Source: an uncultured Clostridia bacterium (GTDB lineage Bacteria; Bacillota; Clostridia; Peptostreptococcales; Anaerovoracaceae). Taken from it: a stretch of 64,000 nucleotides of DNA. The stretch is taken from the NCBI GenBank assembly GCA_938046095.1, contig CALIXS010000014.1:62001-126000 (forward strand), read 5' to 3'. The translations under genes and the position numbers were made by a program. Positions 24,512 through 33,407 of this stretch are shown one piece after another. How positions within the stretch are numbered: position 1 is the stretch's first letter; each line of letters opens with the position of its first letter. The notes under the pieces are model-generated. The model was given only the letters and a program-made list of their open reading frames with translations, did not search any database and was not told the DNA's origin.

Positions 24512-25462
24512 CTATGCTTTGTCCACCGTAATTACCGTCGATTCCGTTTTGACGAGTACGTGCGTGTAAGGAGGAACCGATTTTGTTATGAATGCGGAGC
24601 CTCCGATGACACTGTCGTGTCCGATGACCGTTCGACCCCCGAGCACGGAGGCGCCCGAGTAAAGCGTGACGTTGTCCTCGATTGTCGGATGACGCTTAAC
24701 ACCGTGCAGCGCCTGTCCGTCCTTTGTTGAAAGAGCGCCTATAGTCACACCCTGATATACCTTGACGCGTTCGCCTATCTGCGATGTTTCGCCTATGACG
24801 ATACCAGTGGCGTGGTCGATGAAAAAGTATTTGCCTATTTCGGCACCGGGATGTATATCGACCCCCGTTTCCGAGTGGGCGAGCTCACTCATCATCCTCG
24901 GAATATACGGCACCCTGAGCAGAAAAAGCTCATGTGCCAGCCTGTATATCGTCGTAGCGTAGAGCCCCGGGTATGCGAGTACTATTTCTATCTTGTCGTT
25001 TGCCGCAGGGTCACCTTCAAATGTCGCATCGATATCGGTATCGAGATACTCTCTGATCGTCGGCAGTTTTCGGAAAAAATCCATTGTTATGCACTGGGCG
25101 GCGGTCTTGCGTTCCGACTTCGATGCATCGCTATAGCGAGGATCGTTCACGAGAACGATTTCTATCTGCTTGCGCAGGTGATACATCACGTCCTCGATCA
25201 AAACTGCGAGCCACGATCTGGCGGTGCGTTCGCGGTATGCGTTGTCTCTGTAATATCCGGGATACAGCAGCATCAGGAGCTTTTTCGTTATATTGCTGAC
25301 GACGTCTTGGTCAGGCTGCCCGAAAAAATCCATGCGGTCTATCTCCCGCTTTTTGTCATAATCGGCGAGAATAGTATCGACAAGCTCGTCTACAATCTCG
25401 CCCGTATCGAGATCATCCGTCTCCATAAGAGGGCATCTCGACATATAGCTGTTGTTTGCCAT
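24512..25462 (-). CDS. cysE: Serine O-acetyltransferase (EpsC/CysE family)
   Basis: Makes O-acetylserine from serine and acetyl-CoA, the first step of cysteine synthesis. With 316 residues it is longer than Bacillus CysE and fits the EpsC-type long form with an N-terminal helical domain (about 1-190). The left-handed beta-helix begins at about residue 200: 'TGVDIHPGAEIGKYFFIDHATG' holds the catalytic His, with the hexapeptide repeats 'IGETSQIGERVKVYQGVTIG' after it. The start follows a gaggtga Shine-Dalgarno. It is divergent from the EF-G paralogue. Confidence 0.92.
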   Translation of the reverse strand: MANNSYMSRCPLMETDDLDTGEIVDELVDTILADYDKKREIDRMDFFGQPDQDVVSNITKKLLMLLYPGYYRDNAYRERTARSWLAVLIEDVMYHLRKQIEIVLVNDPRYSDASKSERKTAAQCITMDFFRKLPTIREYLDTDIDATFEGDPAANDKIEIVLAYPGLYATTIYRLAHELFLLRVPYIPRMMSELAHSETGVDIHPGAEIGKYFFIDHATGIVIGETSQIGERVKVYQGVTIGALSTKDGQALHGVKRHPTIEDNVTLYSGASVLGGRTVIGHDSVIGGSAFITKSVPPYTHVLVKTESTVITVDKA

Positions 25463-25560
25463 GAATTACGTCACCTCGTTGATTTTGATAGCTAAATTGT
25501 AACATACAATTCATACCCGTTAAGCCGTCATCTAAAATTCAAACTATTCTAAAACGCCCA

Positions 25561-25589
25561 TTGTAAGGCACTTTTTTTTTTGGTATAAT
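25561..25589 (+). promoter_or_regulatory. Promoter of the EF-G-like gene
   Basis: TTGTAA and TATAAT with a 17-base spacer rich in T. The start codon follows 36 bases downstream, after a gggaggt Shine-Dalgarno. Confidence 0.75.
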
Positions 25590-25624
25590 CAAAACGGTTT
25601 GAAAAGAATAACGGGAGGTTACCA

Positions 25625-27583
25625 ATGAAGGGCTATACAAGTGAAACGATCAGAAATGTTGCACTGCTCGGGCACGGAGGATGCGGCAAGACCACGTTCC
25701 TGGAGGCTGCTCTCCTACAGACGGGGGTTACGAAGAAGCCGGGCAGGGTCGAAGACGGAAACACCGTATCAGACTACGACAAAATGGAGATCGAAAAGGG
25801 ATATTCTATCAATACCTCGGTAGTGCCTGTCGAATGGAAGGGAAGCAAGATAAACTTTATAGACACTCCGGGATATTTCGATTTCGTGGGTGAAGTCAAC
25901 GCGGCTCTTCGCGCGGCAGAGGCTGCAGTCATAATGGTAGATGCCGGAGCAGGCATTCAGGTCGGTACTGAGCAGGCGTGGAAGGCGTGCGAGCGGTACA
26001 GTTCTCCGAGATTTATAGTTATAAACAAAAGAGACAAGGATGAGTTCGATTTCTACAAGACGTTCGGCGAGCTGAAGGAGAAGTTCGGAAGTAAGCTTGT
26101 TCCTCTTTCGTGGCCGCTTTCGGCGGAGATCGACGAAGAGCTGAAAGAGGCCATCGCCGAGTCCGACGACGCACTCATGGAAAAATATTTCGAGGGCGAG
26201 GAATTCACGGACGAGGAAGTCAAGCGCGGAATGGTCAAGGGCATCGCGGACGGAAATATAGTTCCCGTGTGCTCATCCGCATTCCAGATGGGGCAGGGGC
26301 TCGAGGGTCTTCTCGATCTCTTGGTGGAGTACGTTCCTACGCCGCTTCAGCACGGTCCTTACAAGGGCTTCAACAGCAAGAACGAGCCTGTGGAGCGTCT
26401 TTCCGTAACGGATGCTCCCGTTTCGGCGTTCGTGTTTAAGACTATAGCGGACGCGTTCGTCGGGAAAATATCAATAATGAAAGTCGTCACAGGCAAATTG
26501 GAGGCGGGCACCGACGTATATAATGAAAGAGCCGGCAAGTCGGAGAGAATAGGTAAACTCTTCTTCCTTAGAGGAAAAGAGCAGATCGACATCAATTATG
26601 CCGAGGCGGGTGATATCGTGGCTGTAGCCAAGCTTCAGTACACACAGTCGGGCGATACGCTCTGCGACAAAAGCGACATAATCAGGTATCTGCCTCTCGA
26701 TTTCCCTTCGCCTACGTACTATGTCGCCATTCAACCGACTGACAAGAACGATGAGGAGAAGATGGGAACGGGACTGAACCGGCTGAGAGAGGAAGATCCT
26801 TCTTTTATTGTAGAAAGAAACGCCGAGACGCACCAGACTCTTCTTGGAGGCCAGGGTGACATACAGCTTTCGATCATTCTGGCAAAGCTCAAGGACAGGT
26901 TCGGCGTAGACGTCAGAACGGTTCCGCAGAAGATAGCGTATCGCGAGACGATCAAAGGGACTTCGGATGTTCAGGGCAAGCACAAGAAACAGTCGGGCGG
27001 TGCGGGACAGTACGGTGATGTCCATATCCGCTTCTCGCCTTCCGACAAAGAATTCGAATTTTCGGAGGAACTGTTCGGCGGCTCGATACCGAAAAACTAC
27101 GTTCCTGCCGTCGAAAAGGGACTTGTGGAATGTATGAACAAAGGTCCTCTTGCGGGCTGCAGGGTAGTAAATGTCAAAGCGGTCCTCTATGACGGTTCGT
27201 ATCACGATGTCGACTCCAACGAGGTATCATTCAAAATTGCGGCTGCGCTGGCGTTCAGGAAGGGTATTGTCGAGGCAAAGCCTTGTCTGCTGGAGCCTAT
27301 AATGCAGGTCGAAATCATGGTACCTGATGAATACATGGGTGACGTCATGGGCGATATGAATAAGAGGAGAGGCAAGATCTTAGGGATGGAGCCGGTTCAG
27401 GGAGGCGGCCAGAAGCTTGTGGCCGTGGCACCTCAGGCTGAACTGTTTGATTATGCTCTCGGTCTCAGGCAGATGACTCAGGGCAGGGGAAGCTTTGAAA
27501 TGAAGTTTGCGAGATATGAGGAAGTTCCTAAAGCGATATCCGAAAAGATAATAGCGGAGCATCAGGCGGAAGAAAGTAAATAA
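25625..27583 (+). CDS. Elongation factor G-like GTPase (EF-G paralogue)
   Basis: Translational GTPase of 652 residues with all five EF-G domains, some 40 residues shorter than housekeeping EF-G. The P-loop reads GHGGCGKTT, unlike the AHIDAGKTT of FusA; the G3 motif is DTPGY and G4 is NKRD. Domain IV has 'SGGAGQYGDV' and the C-terminus follows the EF-G plan. These features mark the 'EF-G-like' paralogue found in many anaerobes, whose exact role is unsettled. It does not sit with the str operon genes (rpsL, rpsG, tufA), which agrees with its being a second copy. Confidence 0.9.
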   Translation: MKGYTSETIRNVALLGHGGCGKTTFLEAALLQTGVTKKPGRVEDGNTVSDYDKMEIEKGYSINTSVVPVEWKGSKINFIDTPGYFDFVGEVNAALRAAEAAVIMVDAGAGIQVGTEQAWKACERYSSPRFIVINKRDKDEFDFYKTFGELKEKFGSKLVPLSWPLSAEIDEELKEAIAESDDALMEKYFEGEEFTDEEVKRGMVKGIADGNIVPVCSSAFQMGQGLEGLLDLLVEYVPTPLQHGPYKGFNSKNEPVERLSVTDAPVSAFVFKTIADAFVGKISIMKVVTGKLEAGTDVYNERAGKSERIGKLFFLRGKEQIDINYAEAGDIVAVAKLQYTQSGDTLCDKSDIIRYLPLDFPSPTYYVAIQPTDKNDEEKMGTGLNRLREEDPSFIVERNAETHQTLLGGQGDIQLSIILAKLKDRFGVDVRTVPQKIAYRETIKGTSDVQGKHKKQSGGAGQYGDVHIRFSPSDKEFEFSEELFGGSIPKNYVPAVEKGLVECMNKGPLAGCRVVNVKAVLYDGSYHDVDSNEVSFKIAAALAFRKGIVEAKPCLLEPIMQVEIMVPDEYMGDVMGDMNKRRGKILGMEPVQGGGQKLVAVAPQAELFDYALGLRQMTQGRGSFEMKFARYEEVPKAISEKIIAEHQAEESK

Positions 27584-27601
27584 TAAGCAATATTTTCATA
27601 G

Positions 27602-27638
27602 ATAAAAGCCTCCGGCCGAATAGACCGGAGGCTTTTAT
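27602..27638 (+). terminator. Rho-independent terminator after the EF-G-like gene
   Basis: A perfect stem AAAAGCCTCCGG / CCGGAGGCTTTT with a 9-base loop. The stem itself supplies the T-tract, and it can work in either direction. Confidence 0.85.
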
Positions 27639-27884
27639 CGGTATTCGGGGTAAAGCGTCACGGCAAATTGAAGGGTGTAATGCAGCGGATGCGGTTGTCG
27701 CGAGAGAGCGCATACAACGCGTCCTGACGCGCTTCGGTTTGTTCCGGTCCGTATTCACCCGGCTGAGATCGACCACGATCCGCCTCAAAAACGCGATACG
27801 GAGCAGACCGAAAGACCCTTTGACAAAGTAAGGGGAAGAGATTATTCTTTAATTGAGAACAAATGTTTGCAAAGGTATATATAT

Positions 27885-29270
27885 ATGACTAAGAAAAATA
27901 AAACGGTTTTTGTCTGTCAGGAATGCGGGTACGAGAGCCCCAAATGGCTCGGACAGTGTATCTGCGGCGCATGGAATTCTTTTGCTGAGGAGAAGCTGCC
28001 TTCAATAGATGTCGACGATGCGAGACGACGTTCGGGTACGGCGCACGGAGGCAAACCGTCTACGGCTACGCCGCTTCGCGATATACGCACAGGGGAATAC
28101 TCAAGAATTGAGACAGGTATAGGTGAGTTTGATCGCGTGCTCGGCGGCGGAATAGTCAAAGGCTCGCTTGTGCTCATATCCGGCGAGCCGGGTATAGGCA
28201 AATCTACAATTATAATGCAGGCCGCGCAGAATATAGCTGCACGCGGCATAAAGGTGCTTTATATTTCGGGCGAGGAGTCGGAAGAACAGGTCAGGATTCG
28301 CGCAGACAGAGTCTGCGGTTTTATAAGCGAAACGTTGTTTATACTCTCCGAAACTAACATGGAAAACATCGCGGCTGTCTGCGATACTCTGAAGCCGGGT
28401 TTTGTCATAATTGATTCTATTCAGACGATGTACACGGAGGAGCTCGATTCGGTGCCCGGAAGCGTATCCCAGGTGAGGTCGTGCGGCAATGCTCTTATGA
28501 AGATAGGCAAGACCGGCAATATCCCCATTTTTATCGTTGCCCACGTAACCAAGAGCGGAGAGCTTGCCGGCCCTAAAATTGTGGAGCATCTTGTCGACTG
28601 CGTTCTCAGCTTTACGGGCGAGCGCGGTCACGATCTGAGGATAATCAGGTCGTACAAGAACAGGTTCGGAACTACGAGCGAGATAGGTGCATTCAGAATG
28701 GAGGATAAGGGTCTTGTCGAGATAAATGATCTTTCGGCAACGTTCCTCGACAGCACCGGTGAAAAGCCTGAAGGTTCGGTGGTTTCGGCGGTTTATGAGG
28801 GAAGCCGCCCCGTGCTCATGGAAATACAGGCTTTGACTGCACCGGCAAACGTCGGATTTGCGAGGCGTACGGCCGTCGGAATAGATTACCAGCGCCTTTC
28901 CATGATCCTCGCCGTGCTTGAACGGAAGGCGGGTCTTACGATGATCAATCAGGACGTATATGTCAATGTGGTAGGAGGCCTGAAGCCTGACAGCACATCC
29001 GTCGACCTTGCTACGGCGCTGGCGGTATATTCTTCGCTGCGCGGTGTCAGGTGCCCGCGCAGGGTTATAGCTCTCGGTGAAGTCGGACTGACGGGAGAGC
29101 TGCGGTCTACAGGCAATGCCGACAAAATAGCAGCCGAGGCTGCGAGGATGGGCTACGAGCAGATTATCGTGCCGTCGCGCACTGCTCAGCAGCTCGGAGC
29201 TGCCGTCGGCAAATGCCGCGTTACGGGCGCTGCAGACCTCACCGACGCGATAAACCTGTTCAGAGAATAG
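27885..29270 (+). CDS. radA: DNA repair protein RadA
   Basis: RecA-like ATPase that drives branch migration in recombination repair; 461 residues. The N-terminal zinc finger (CQECGYESPKWLGQCICG) is followed by Walker A GEPGIGKST, the RadA-specific KNRFG motif near residue 265, and a C-terminal Lon-type domain with 'KPDSTSVDLATALAV'. I put the start at the ATG at 27885: the aaagg Shine-Dalgarno is nine bases before it, and the first residues MTKKNKTVFVC match the family. Its 3' end overlaps the end of the convergent membrane-protein gene by 11 bases. Confidence 0.95.
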   Translation: MTKKNKTVFVCQECGYESPKWLGQCICGAWNSFAEEKLPSIDVDDARRRSGTAHGGKPSTATPLRDIRTGEYSRIETGIGEFDRVLGGGIVKGSLVLISGEPGIGKSTIIMQAAQNIAARGIKVLYISGEESEEQVRIRADRVCGFISETLFILSETNMENIAAVCDTLKPGFVIIDSIQTMYTEELDSVPGSVSQVRSCGNALMKIGKTGNIPIFIVAHVTKSGELAGPKIVEHLVDCVLSFTGERGHDLRIIRSYKNRFGTTSEIGAFRMEDKGLVEINDLSATFLDSTGEKPEGSVVSAVYEGSRPVLMEIQALTAPANVGFARRTAVGIDYQRLSMILAVLERKAGLTMINQDVYVNVVGGLKPDSTSVDLATALAVYSSLRGVRCPRRVIALGEVGLTGELRSTGNADKIAAEAARMGYEQIIVPSRTAQQLGAAVGKCRVTGAADLTDAINLFRE

Positions 29271-29598
29271 TGCCGAAGAGAAAAGCTGCTGTCGCACCGA
29301 TCGCGAAAGTTATGCCGTTTGCAAGAAATGTTACGGCGAACAGTCTTTTACTTCTCCCGACAAATACGGCATAAAGGGCATACTCGGCGGCGAATACGAC
29401 AAGCTCACCGGGTATCAGAACCTTCGGCGTATATGTGCACGATATAAGTATCAGGTTTAAGGATAGATTGGTTGCAACATTTGCAGCAACACAAAGAATA
29501 CCGAAATCTTTCTTTTTCATATAGCCGAAAAAGAAGAATACGGCATATTCGACGGCGACGGTTATGATGCACGCGCCGATCATATTTATTCCGTTCAT
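29260..29598 (-). CDS. Small polytopic membrane protein
   Basis: A 112-residue protein with four hydrophobic segments and a KKKD turn after the first (GYMKKKDFG). I do not recognise a named family. The start is the ATG at 29598, which overlaps the stop of the preceding small protein (ATGA arrangement), so it is translationally coupled to it. It belongs to the same operon as the MFS transporter. A longer upstream open frame exists but is the shadow of the preceding gene. Confidence 0.7.
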   Translation of the reverse strand: MNGINMIGACIITVAVEYAVFFFFGYMKKKDFGILCVAANVATNLSLNLILISCTYTPKVLIPGELVVFAAEYALYAVFVGRSKRLFAVTFLANGITFAIGATAAFLFGTIL

Positions 29599-29786
29599 TT
29601 CCGATTTCCGAATCTGCGGACGATAAGCACAATAATTACGATTATCGCGGCAATGACGGCGCATATCGCAAGAATCAGGCCGCCAAAGGTGGCGGTAAAA
29701 GTGACGGGAGCCACATCGGCAAAGGCAGTCAGCGTGGCGAGCATAAAGCATGTCGATACTGCGAGGACGGCGACACATTTTTTCAT
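29595..29786 (-). CDS. Very small secreted or membrane-anchored protein
   Basis: A 63-residue protein. It opens with a signal peptide (MKKCVAVLAVS...LTAFA), then a dozen residues (DVAPVTFTATFG), then one membrane helix and a basic tail (VRRFGNRK). The start at 29786 has an aaggaggg Shine-Dalgarno seven bases upstream and overlaps the stop of the MFS gene (ATGA). Similar short 'ADVAP' proteins with a C-terminal helix occur in Clostridia, without known function. Confidence 0.7.
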   Translation of the reverse strand: MKKCVAVLAVSTCFMLATLTAFADVAPVTFTATFGGLILAICAVIAAIIVIIVLIVRRFGNRK

Positions 29787-30934
29787 AACGAATCCCTCCT
29801 TGTTCGTGTCATAGTGAGACATATAATCTTGTCGCTTATCAATATAGAGACGAAGCCGAAAAGCATCGTTACAAGAATAAGCAGATTCTGTACATACTGC
29901 GGCATTTCGGCGAGCAAAACGATCTGACCGAGAAAAGTGCCCGGCAAGAGTGCCGTTGCGGCAAGTCCGAATGCAAATCCCGGTGTCTCAGGCATCAGTT
30001 TGTAGAGAAGGTAAAGAGTGACGGGCATCGTAAGATTAATTGCGATCTGTCCCACGAGCGAAAGCGGCATGCTGTGAGCTCCGAAGGCGATAAGAAATGA
30101 TGCGGGCAGTATGGAAACGCAGGCAGAGACGACTGCTGCGAACTTATCATATATAAACCCGCCGAGAACTTTCCCTATAAACACGGCACCCGTAAGAATG
30201 ATCAAGTCAGATGAGCCCGCTATCCAGCTGAAGCTTACGGCAGTTCCTCCGAGAGCCCTTACAGCTATTGCAGCGGTCAGCAGTACGGCAGCCGCATAAG
30301 TGAAAGCGCTCATATCATCACGTGAAGCAAAACGAGCCTCCCCGACAATCGACGGCTTGCCTATAAGTGTAATCCGATCCACCGTGTGTGTCGGAAAAGG
30401 CTTTGGATCCTTGTTGAAATCCGGTTTTTGATATGCTCCGGCATGTTTCGGGTCCGATGTTTGCGAAGCGAAAAAATGAAGAAGACCGAACGCGACGAGC
30501 AACATAGAAAATACTGCGGAAGTTTCGGGATAAAGCCTTCCGAGTGTTACACCGAAGGCCCCGGGCGCGACGAATATACCGAGACTTCCGGCTTTGCCAC
30601 CGGAATGCCGCAGAGTGTCAGCACCGGCGGAAACGTGGAAAAAGCAGTTCCCGACTCCTACCGCGACGGCCTTTGTAATTAACGGCAGCGGCAGCAGAGC
30701 AGCTGCACCTGAGATTATACACGAAATACCGGCGGTCATTTGCAGACGGTGCGTTTTGTCAATAAGCAGTCCGACGAGGCACTGCATCAAAAAGGCGAAA
30801 ATATTATATACAGTTACGGCAACAACAAATTGGCCGGGGTCACTCCTGTCACGAAAAGAGAACAAAGAGGCGACACAGACAAAATCGACCAGAAAGTGTG
30901 ATATGGAATTGACATACAGATGCTTTCTTTTCAT
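29783..30934 (-). CDS. Major facilitator superfamily-type transporter
   Basis: A 383-residue membrane protein with ten to twelve helices. The N-terminal sequence 'NSISHFLVDFVCVASLF' is a feature of an MFS subgroup in anaerobes; the region 'LVGLLIDKTHRLQ' resembles the loop 2-3 motif. The substrate is unknown. It is the first gene of a tightly overlapped operon of three, all on the minus strand. The start ATG is preceded by no strong Shine-Dalgarno. Confidence 0.7.
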   Translation of the reverse strand: MKRKHLYVNSISHFLVDFVCVASLFSFRDRSDPGQFVVAVTVYNIFAFLMQCLVGLLIDKTHRLQMTAGISCIISGAAALLPLPLITKAVAVGVGNCFFHVSAGADTLRHSGGKAGSLGIFVAPGAFGVTLGRLYPETSAVFSMLLVAFGLLHFFASQTSDPKHAGAYQKPDFNKDPKPFPTHTVDRITLIGKPSIVGEARFASRDDMSAFTYAAAVLLTAAIAVRALGGTAVSFSWIAGSSDLIILTGAVFIGKVLGGFIYDKFAAVVSACVSILPASFLIAFGAHSMPLSLVGQIAINLTMPVTLYLLYKLMPETPGFAFGLAATALLPGTFLGQIVLLAEMPQYVQNLLILVTMLFGFVSILISDKIICLTMTRTRRDSL

Positions 30935-31216
30935 GTAAACAGTATATCATACGGAAAGTGCAGTCGGAAAGGGGTCCGCAGGCAATTCGCATGGGGCGAA
31001 CACCCGGCTGAATTGCGGCCGACAGGCGTACAGATGATTCGAAGTCGAGCAGAACGCGGCGGCTTGAAGCGCAACTGTCGATAAAAGAGGTGTCGCGCAT
31101 CAAAATCGGTCGTTCTCGACTATAAGCATGTGAGAAATGCTTACATATCTCGCATTGCATAGTTAAGTATAAAAAAATGCTGCGTATGCAGCATCTTCTG
31201 ACAGCCGGATGTGCAG

Positions 31217-31633
31217 CTATTTTATTTTGCTGAATTCCCGGTGTGATTCTTCATAGACATCACGATGCTCCTCTTTGAGATGAGCCTTGATGGCCTGAAA
31301 GCTTTTTTTGCTCATGACGTGTTCCATACGGCATGCATCATCGTGCGCGGTTTTGGAATCCACACCGAGCGAGATTAACCAGTTTGAGATAAGAACGTGT
31401 CTCTCGTAGATCATGCTTGCCGTCCGTTCTCCGGATTCGGTCAGGTATATAAAGCCTTCCTTTGTGACTTCTATGTCGCCGCTTTCGCGGAGCTTTTTCA
31501 TGGCAACACTAACGCTTGATTTTTTGAAATCGAGGAAATCGGCTATGTCGATAGAACGCACCACGGGACGCTCCATGCTGAGGATCAGTATGGCCTCGAG
31601 ATAATTTTCGGATGATTCATGTGTATCACTCAC
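31217..31633 (-). CDS. DtxR-family metal-dependent transcriptional repressor
   Basis: A 138-residue regulator with a winged helix (about 1-65; 'ESSENYLEAILILSMERPVVRSIDIADFL', helix 'KKSSVSVAMKKLRESG') and a metal-binding dimer domain (about 70-138; 'ASMIYERHVLI', 'DACRMEHVMS'). It lacks the SH3-like third domain, like MntR. In the family, Fe2+ or Mn2+ binding lets it block transporter genes. It has its own promoter with an operator across the start site (31653-31672). No metal transporter gene follows in this window. The start is a GTG with a ggaggtg Shine-Dalgarno. Confidence 0.88.
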   Translation of the reverse strand: MSDTHESSENYLEAILILSMERPVVRSIDIADFLDFKKSSVSVAMKKLRESGDIEVTKEGFIYLTESGERTASMIYERHVLISNWLISLGVDSKTAHDDACRMEHVMSKKSFQAIKAHLKEEHRDVYEESHREFSKIK

Positions 31634-31652
31634 GGTGCACCTCCTGCTTAAC

Positions 31653-31704
31653 GTTAGTCAAGATTAACTAACTCAAATTTTATCATATTTTGCGTAAGTG
31701 TCAA
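31653..31704 (-). promoter_or_regulatory. Promoter and operator of the DtxR-family gene
   Basis: On the minus strand TTGACA (31704-31699) and TAAAAT (31682-31677) are 16 bases apart. Directly after the -10 lies an inverted repeat GTTAGT...ACTAAC with an 8-base centre (31653-31672), covering the start site. The half-sites match the GTTAG/CTAAC core of DtxR operators, so the gene is probably autoregulated. Confidence 0.7.
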
Positions 31705-31786
31705 TAGCAAAAAACGTCTGTTTTTCAATGTTTACGGAATTGAAATCGGAGATATGCGGGGTGTGATTCAAAAAAAACTAATAAAA

Positions 31787-31802
31787 GTTAGAAAAACCTA
31801 AC
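31787..31802. promoter_or_regulatory. Second GTTAG/CTAAC inverted repeat
   Basis: GTTAG (31787-31791), six bases and CTAAC (31798-31802), just upstream of the forward TTGACA element. It has the same half-sites as the operators at 31653 and 31828. Confidence 0.6.
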
Positions 31803-31811
31803 CAAAAGGGG

Positions 31812-31843
31812 TTGACAAACATTTTAAGTTAGTATAAACTAAC
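31812..31843 (+). promoter_or_regulatory. Metal-regulated forward promoter with overlapping operator
   Basis: TTGACA at 31812-31817 is followed by TATAAA (15-base spacer) or TAAACT (17-base spacer). GTTAGT-ataa-ACTAAC at 31828-31843 lies over the -10. Binding of the DtxR-type protein there would block transcription. The promoter points away from the regulator gene. Confidence 0.65.
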
Positions 31844-31845
31844 TA

Positions 31846-31961
31846 TTGTCAGGAGGAAACTTTCTGAAACATGATCATACGACAATCTCATAATGATATC
31901 TCTTAATTCATTTTGCGCTTTGCCCCGTCTTTCTTTATATAGACGGGGCAATCACTTTTTT
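31846..31961 (+). ncRNA. Candidate metal-regulated small RNA (or remnant leader)
   Basis: From the forward promoter a transcript of about 115 bases would run to the terminator at 31920-31961. It has a strong aggagg (31851-31856), but the only ATG within reach opens an 11-codon frame (31871) and the next frames are shorter. So the RNA is either a small regulatory RNA controlled by the DtxR-family protein, a leader for a micropeptide, or the remains of an operon from which a transporter gene was lost. Nothing in the 64 kb shows a target. Confidence 0.45.
31920..31961 (+). terminator. Rho-independent terminator of the candidate small RNA
   Basis: A perfect 11-bp stem TTGCCCCGTCT / AGACGGGGCAA with a 10-base loop, followed four bases later by TTTTTT. 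Confidence 0.85.
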
Positions 31962-32116
31962 GAAAAAAATACCTGCCGTTGTTTTGACATCCGAACGCCC
32001 GAGCATAATGAAGCATATCAGAGAACGCTTTGCATCTTGCTGCTTATGCATGAAATATAAGGGGACGCGCCTCTGCATAAACTGTTCCGAAATTTGCCCT
32101 GCTGCAAGTGCAGCCC

Positions 32117-32145
32117 TTGAAAATCGTCAGGTAAATCGGTATAAT
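32117..32145 (+). promoter_or_regulatory. Promoter of the aldo/keto reductase gene
   Basis: TTGAAA and TATAAT with a 17-base spacer; the start codon is 31 bases downstream. Confidence 0.7.
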
Positions 32146-32175
32146 TTTTACATCTAAGTGCGAGGAGGTACCGTA

Positions 32176-33303
32176 ATGAATGTCGGGAAGCTTGGATTCG
32201 GCTGTATGAGATTGCCGTTGACGGATCAGGAGGACAGAGCATCCTTTGATGAGAAACAGGTGGAGCAGATGGTGGATATGTTCATCGAAAACGGCTTCAC
32301 GTATTTTGACACCGCATATATGTACCATAATTATCAGTCAGAAGTGATGCTGAAAAAAGCTTTGATCGAAAGGCACAGCAGGGACAGTTTTACTCTCGCG
32401 GATAAGATGCCGTCTATGCTGCTGAAAAAGCCTGAGGATCAGGATTTTATATTTGATGAACAGCTGCGCAAGACGGGCGCGGGACATTTTGATTATTACC
32501 TGATGCACAGCATTACGGAGCCGAGGATCGAGATGCTCGAGGAGTTCGGTACATGGAAGCTTTTGCAGAGAAAGAAAGAGGAAGGCTTCATAAAGCACCT
32601 CGGCTTTTCATTCCACGACGGTGCGGAAACATTGGACAGACTGCTGACGATGCATCCCGAGGTGGAATTCGTACAGCTGCAAATAAACTACCTGGATTGG
32701 AACAACAAAAGCGTGCAGTCCGGCAGGTGCTATGAGACGGCTCGCAAGCACGGAAAAAAAATAGTCGTCATGGAACCGGTAAAGGGCGGTACACTTGCGG
32801 AAATACCGGAGGAGGCCGAAACGCTTCTGCGCGGTATCGATCCGGATGCGTCGCCTGCATCATGGGCGATAAGATTTGCGGCGAGTCTGGAGGGAGTCAT
32901 GATGGTTTTGTCGGGGATGAGCACGATCGGGCAGATGAGAGATAACATCTCGTTCATGAAAAAATTCAGGCCGCTCAGCGATGAAGAAAAAAAAGCGATC
33001 GGACAGGTGAGAGAGATTCTGATCAATTCGAATACTGTGCCGTGTACGTCATGCAGATACTGCGTGGAAGGCTGTCCTGAGCATATAGACATACCGGCGT
33101 TGTTCGAGCTTTACAATGAAGAAATAAGACCTACGAGCAGAGCCGCATACGGCAGAGAGTCCGAGAACAAATATGCACGTCTGACGGAGGGTCACGGCAA
33201 GGCGAGCGACTGCATCTCGTGCCGCAATTGCGTAAATGCGTGTCCTCAGCATATCGAAGTGCCTGATGAACTTAAGAAAGTCGCAGAAGCCTTCGAAAAT
33301 TAG
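32176..33303 (+). CDS. Aldo/keto reductase with C-terminal ferredoxin-type domain
   Basis: NAD(P)H-type oxidoreductase of 375 residues fused to a 4Fe-4S region. The N-terminal TIM barrel (about 1-270) has FGCMRLPL, FDTAYMYHN with the catalytic Asp and Tyr, and YYLMHS with the His. The C-terminal part has two cluster motifs: CTSCRYCVEGCPEHI (about 289) and CISCRNCVNACPQHI (about 345). Such fusions are common in anaerobes; electron partner and substrate are unknown. I chose the ATG at 32176, nine bases after gaggaggt; an in-frame GTG at 32158 has no such site. Confidence 0.9.
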   Translation: MNVGKLGFGCMRLPLTDQEDRASFDEKQVEQMVDMFIENGFTYFDTAYMYHNYQSEVMLKKALIERHSRDSFTLADKMPSMLLKKPEDQDFIFDEQLRKTGAGHFDYYLMHSITEPRIEMLEEFGTWKLLQRKKEEGFIKHLGFSFHDGAETLDRLLTMHPEVEFVQLQINYLDWNNKSVQSGRCYETARKHGKKIVVMEPVKGGTLAEIPEEAETLLRGIDPDASPASWAIRFAASLEGVMMVLSGMSTIGQMRDNISFMKKFRPLSDEEKKAIGQVREILINSNTVPCTSCRYCVEGCPEHIDIPALFELYNEEIRPTSRAAYGRESENKYARLTEGHGKASDCISCRNCVNACPQHIEVPDELKKVAEAFEN

Positions 33304-33349
33304 ATGTGGCGACGCGGGCGGTCGCGATTGCCGGGAGAGGCTTTGCTGA

Positions 33350-33378
33350 TTGCGTGCGAAGCACGTTTACGATATAAT
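33350..33378 (+). promoter_or_regulatory. Promoter of the repeat-protein operon
   Basis: TTGCGT and TATAAT with a 17-base spacer, 29 bases before the start codon at 33408. Confidence 0.65.
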
Positions 33379-33407
33379 ATAAAGAAATGTATTTGGAGGA
33401 AGAACGT

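Noticed and set aside
31960..32157. 65-codon forward frame with several cysteines before the aldo/keto reductase
   Set aside because: It lacks a ribosome site and a normal start, begins inside the T-tract of a terminator, and carries the promoter of the next gene.
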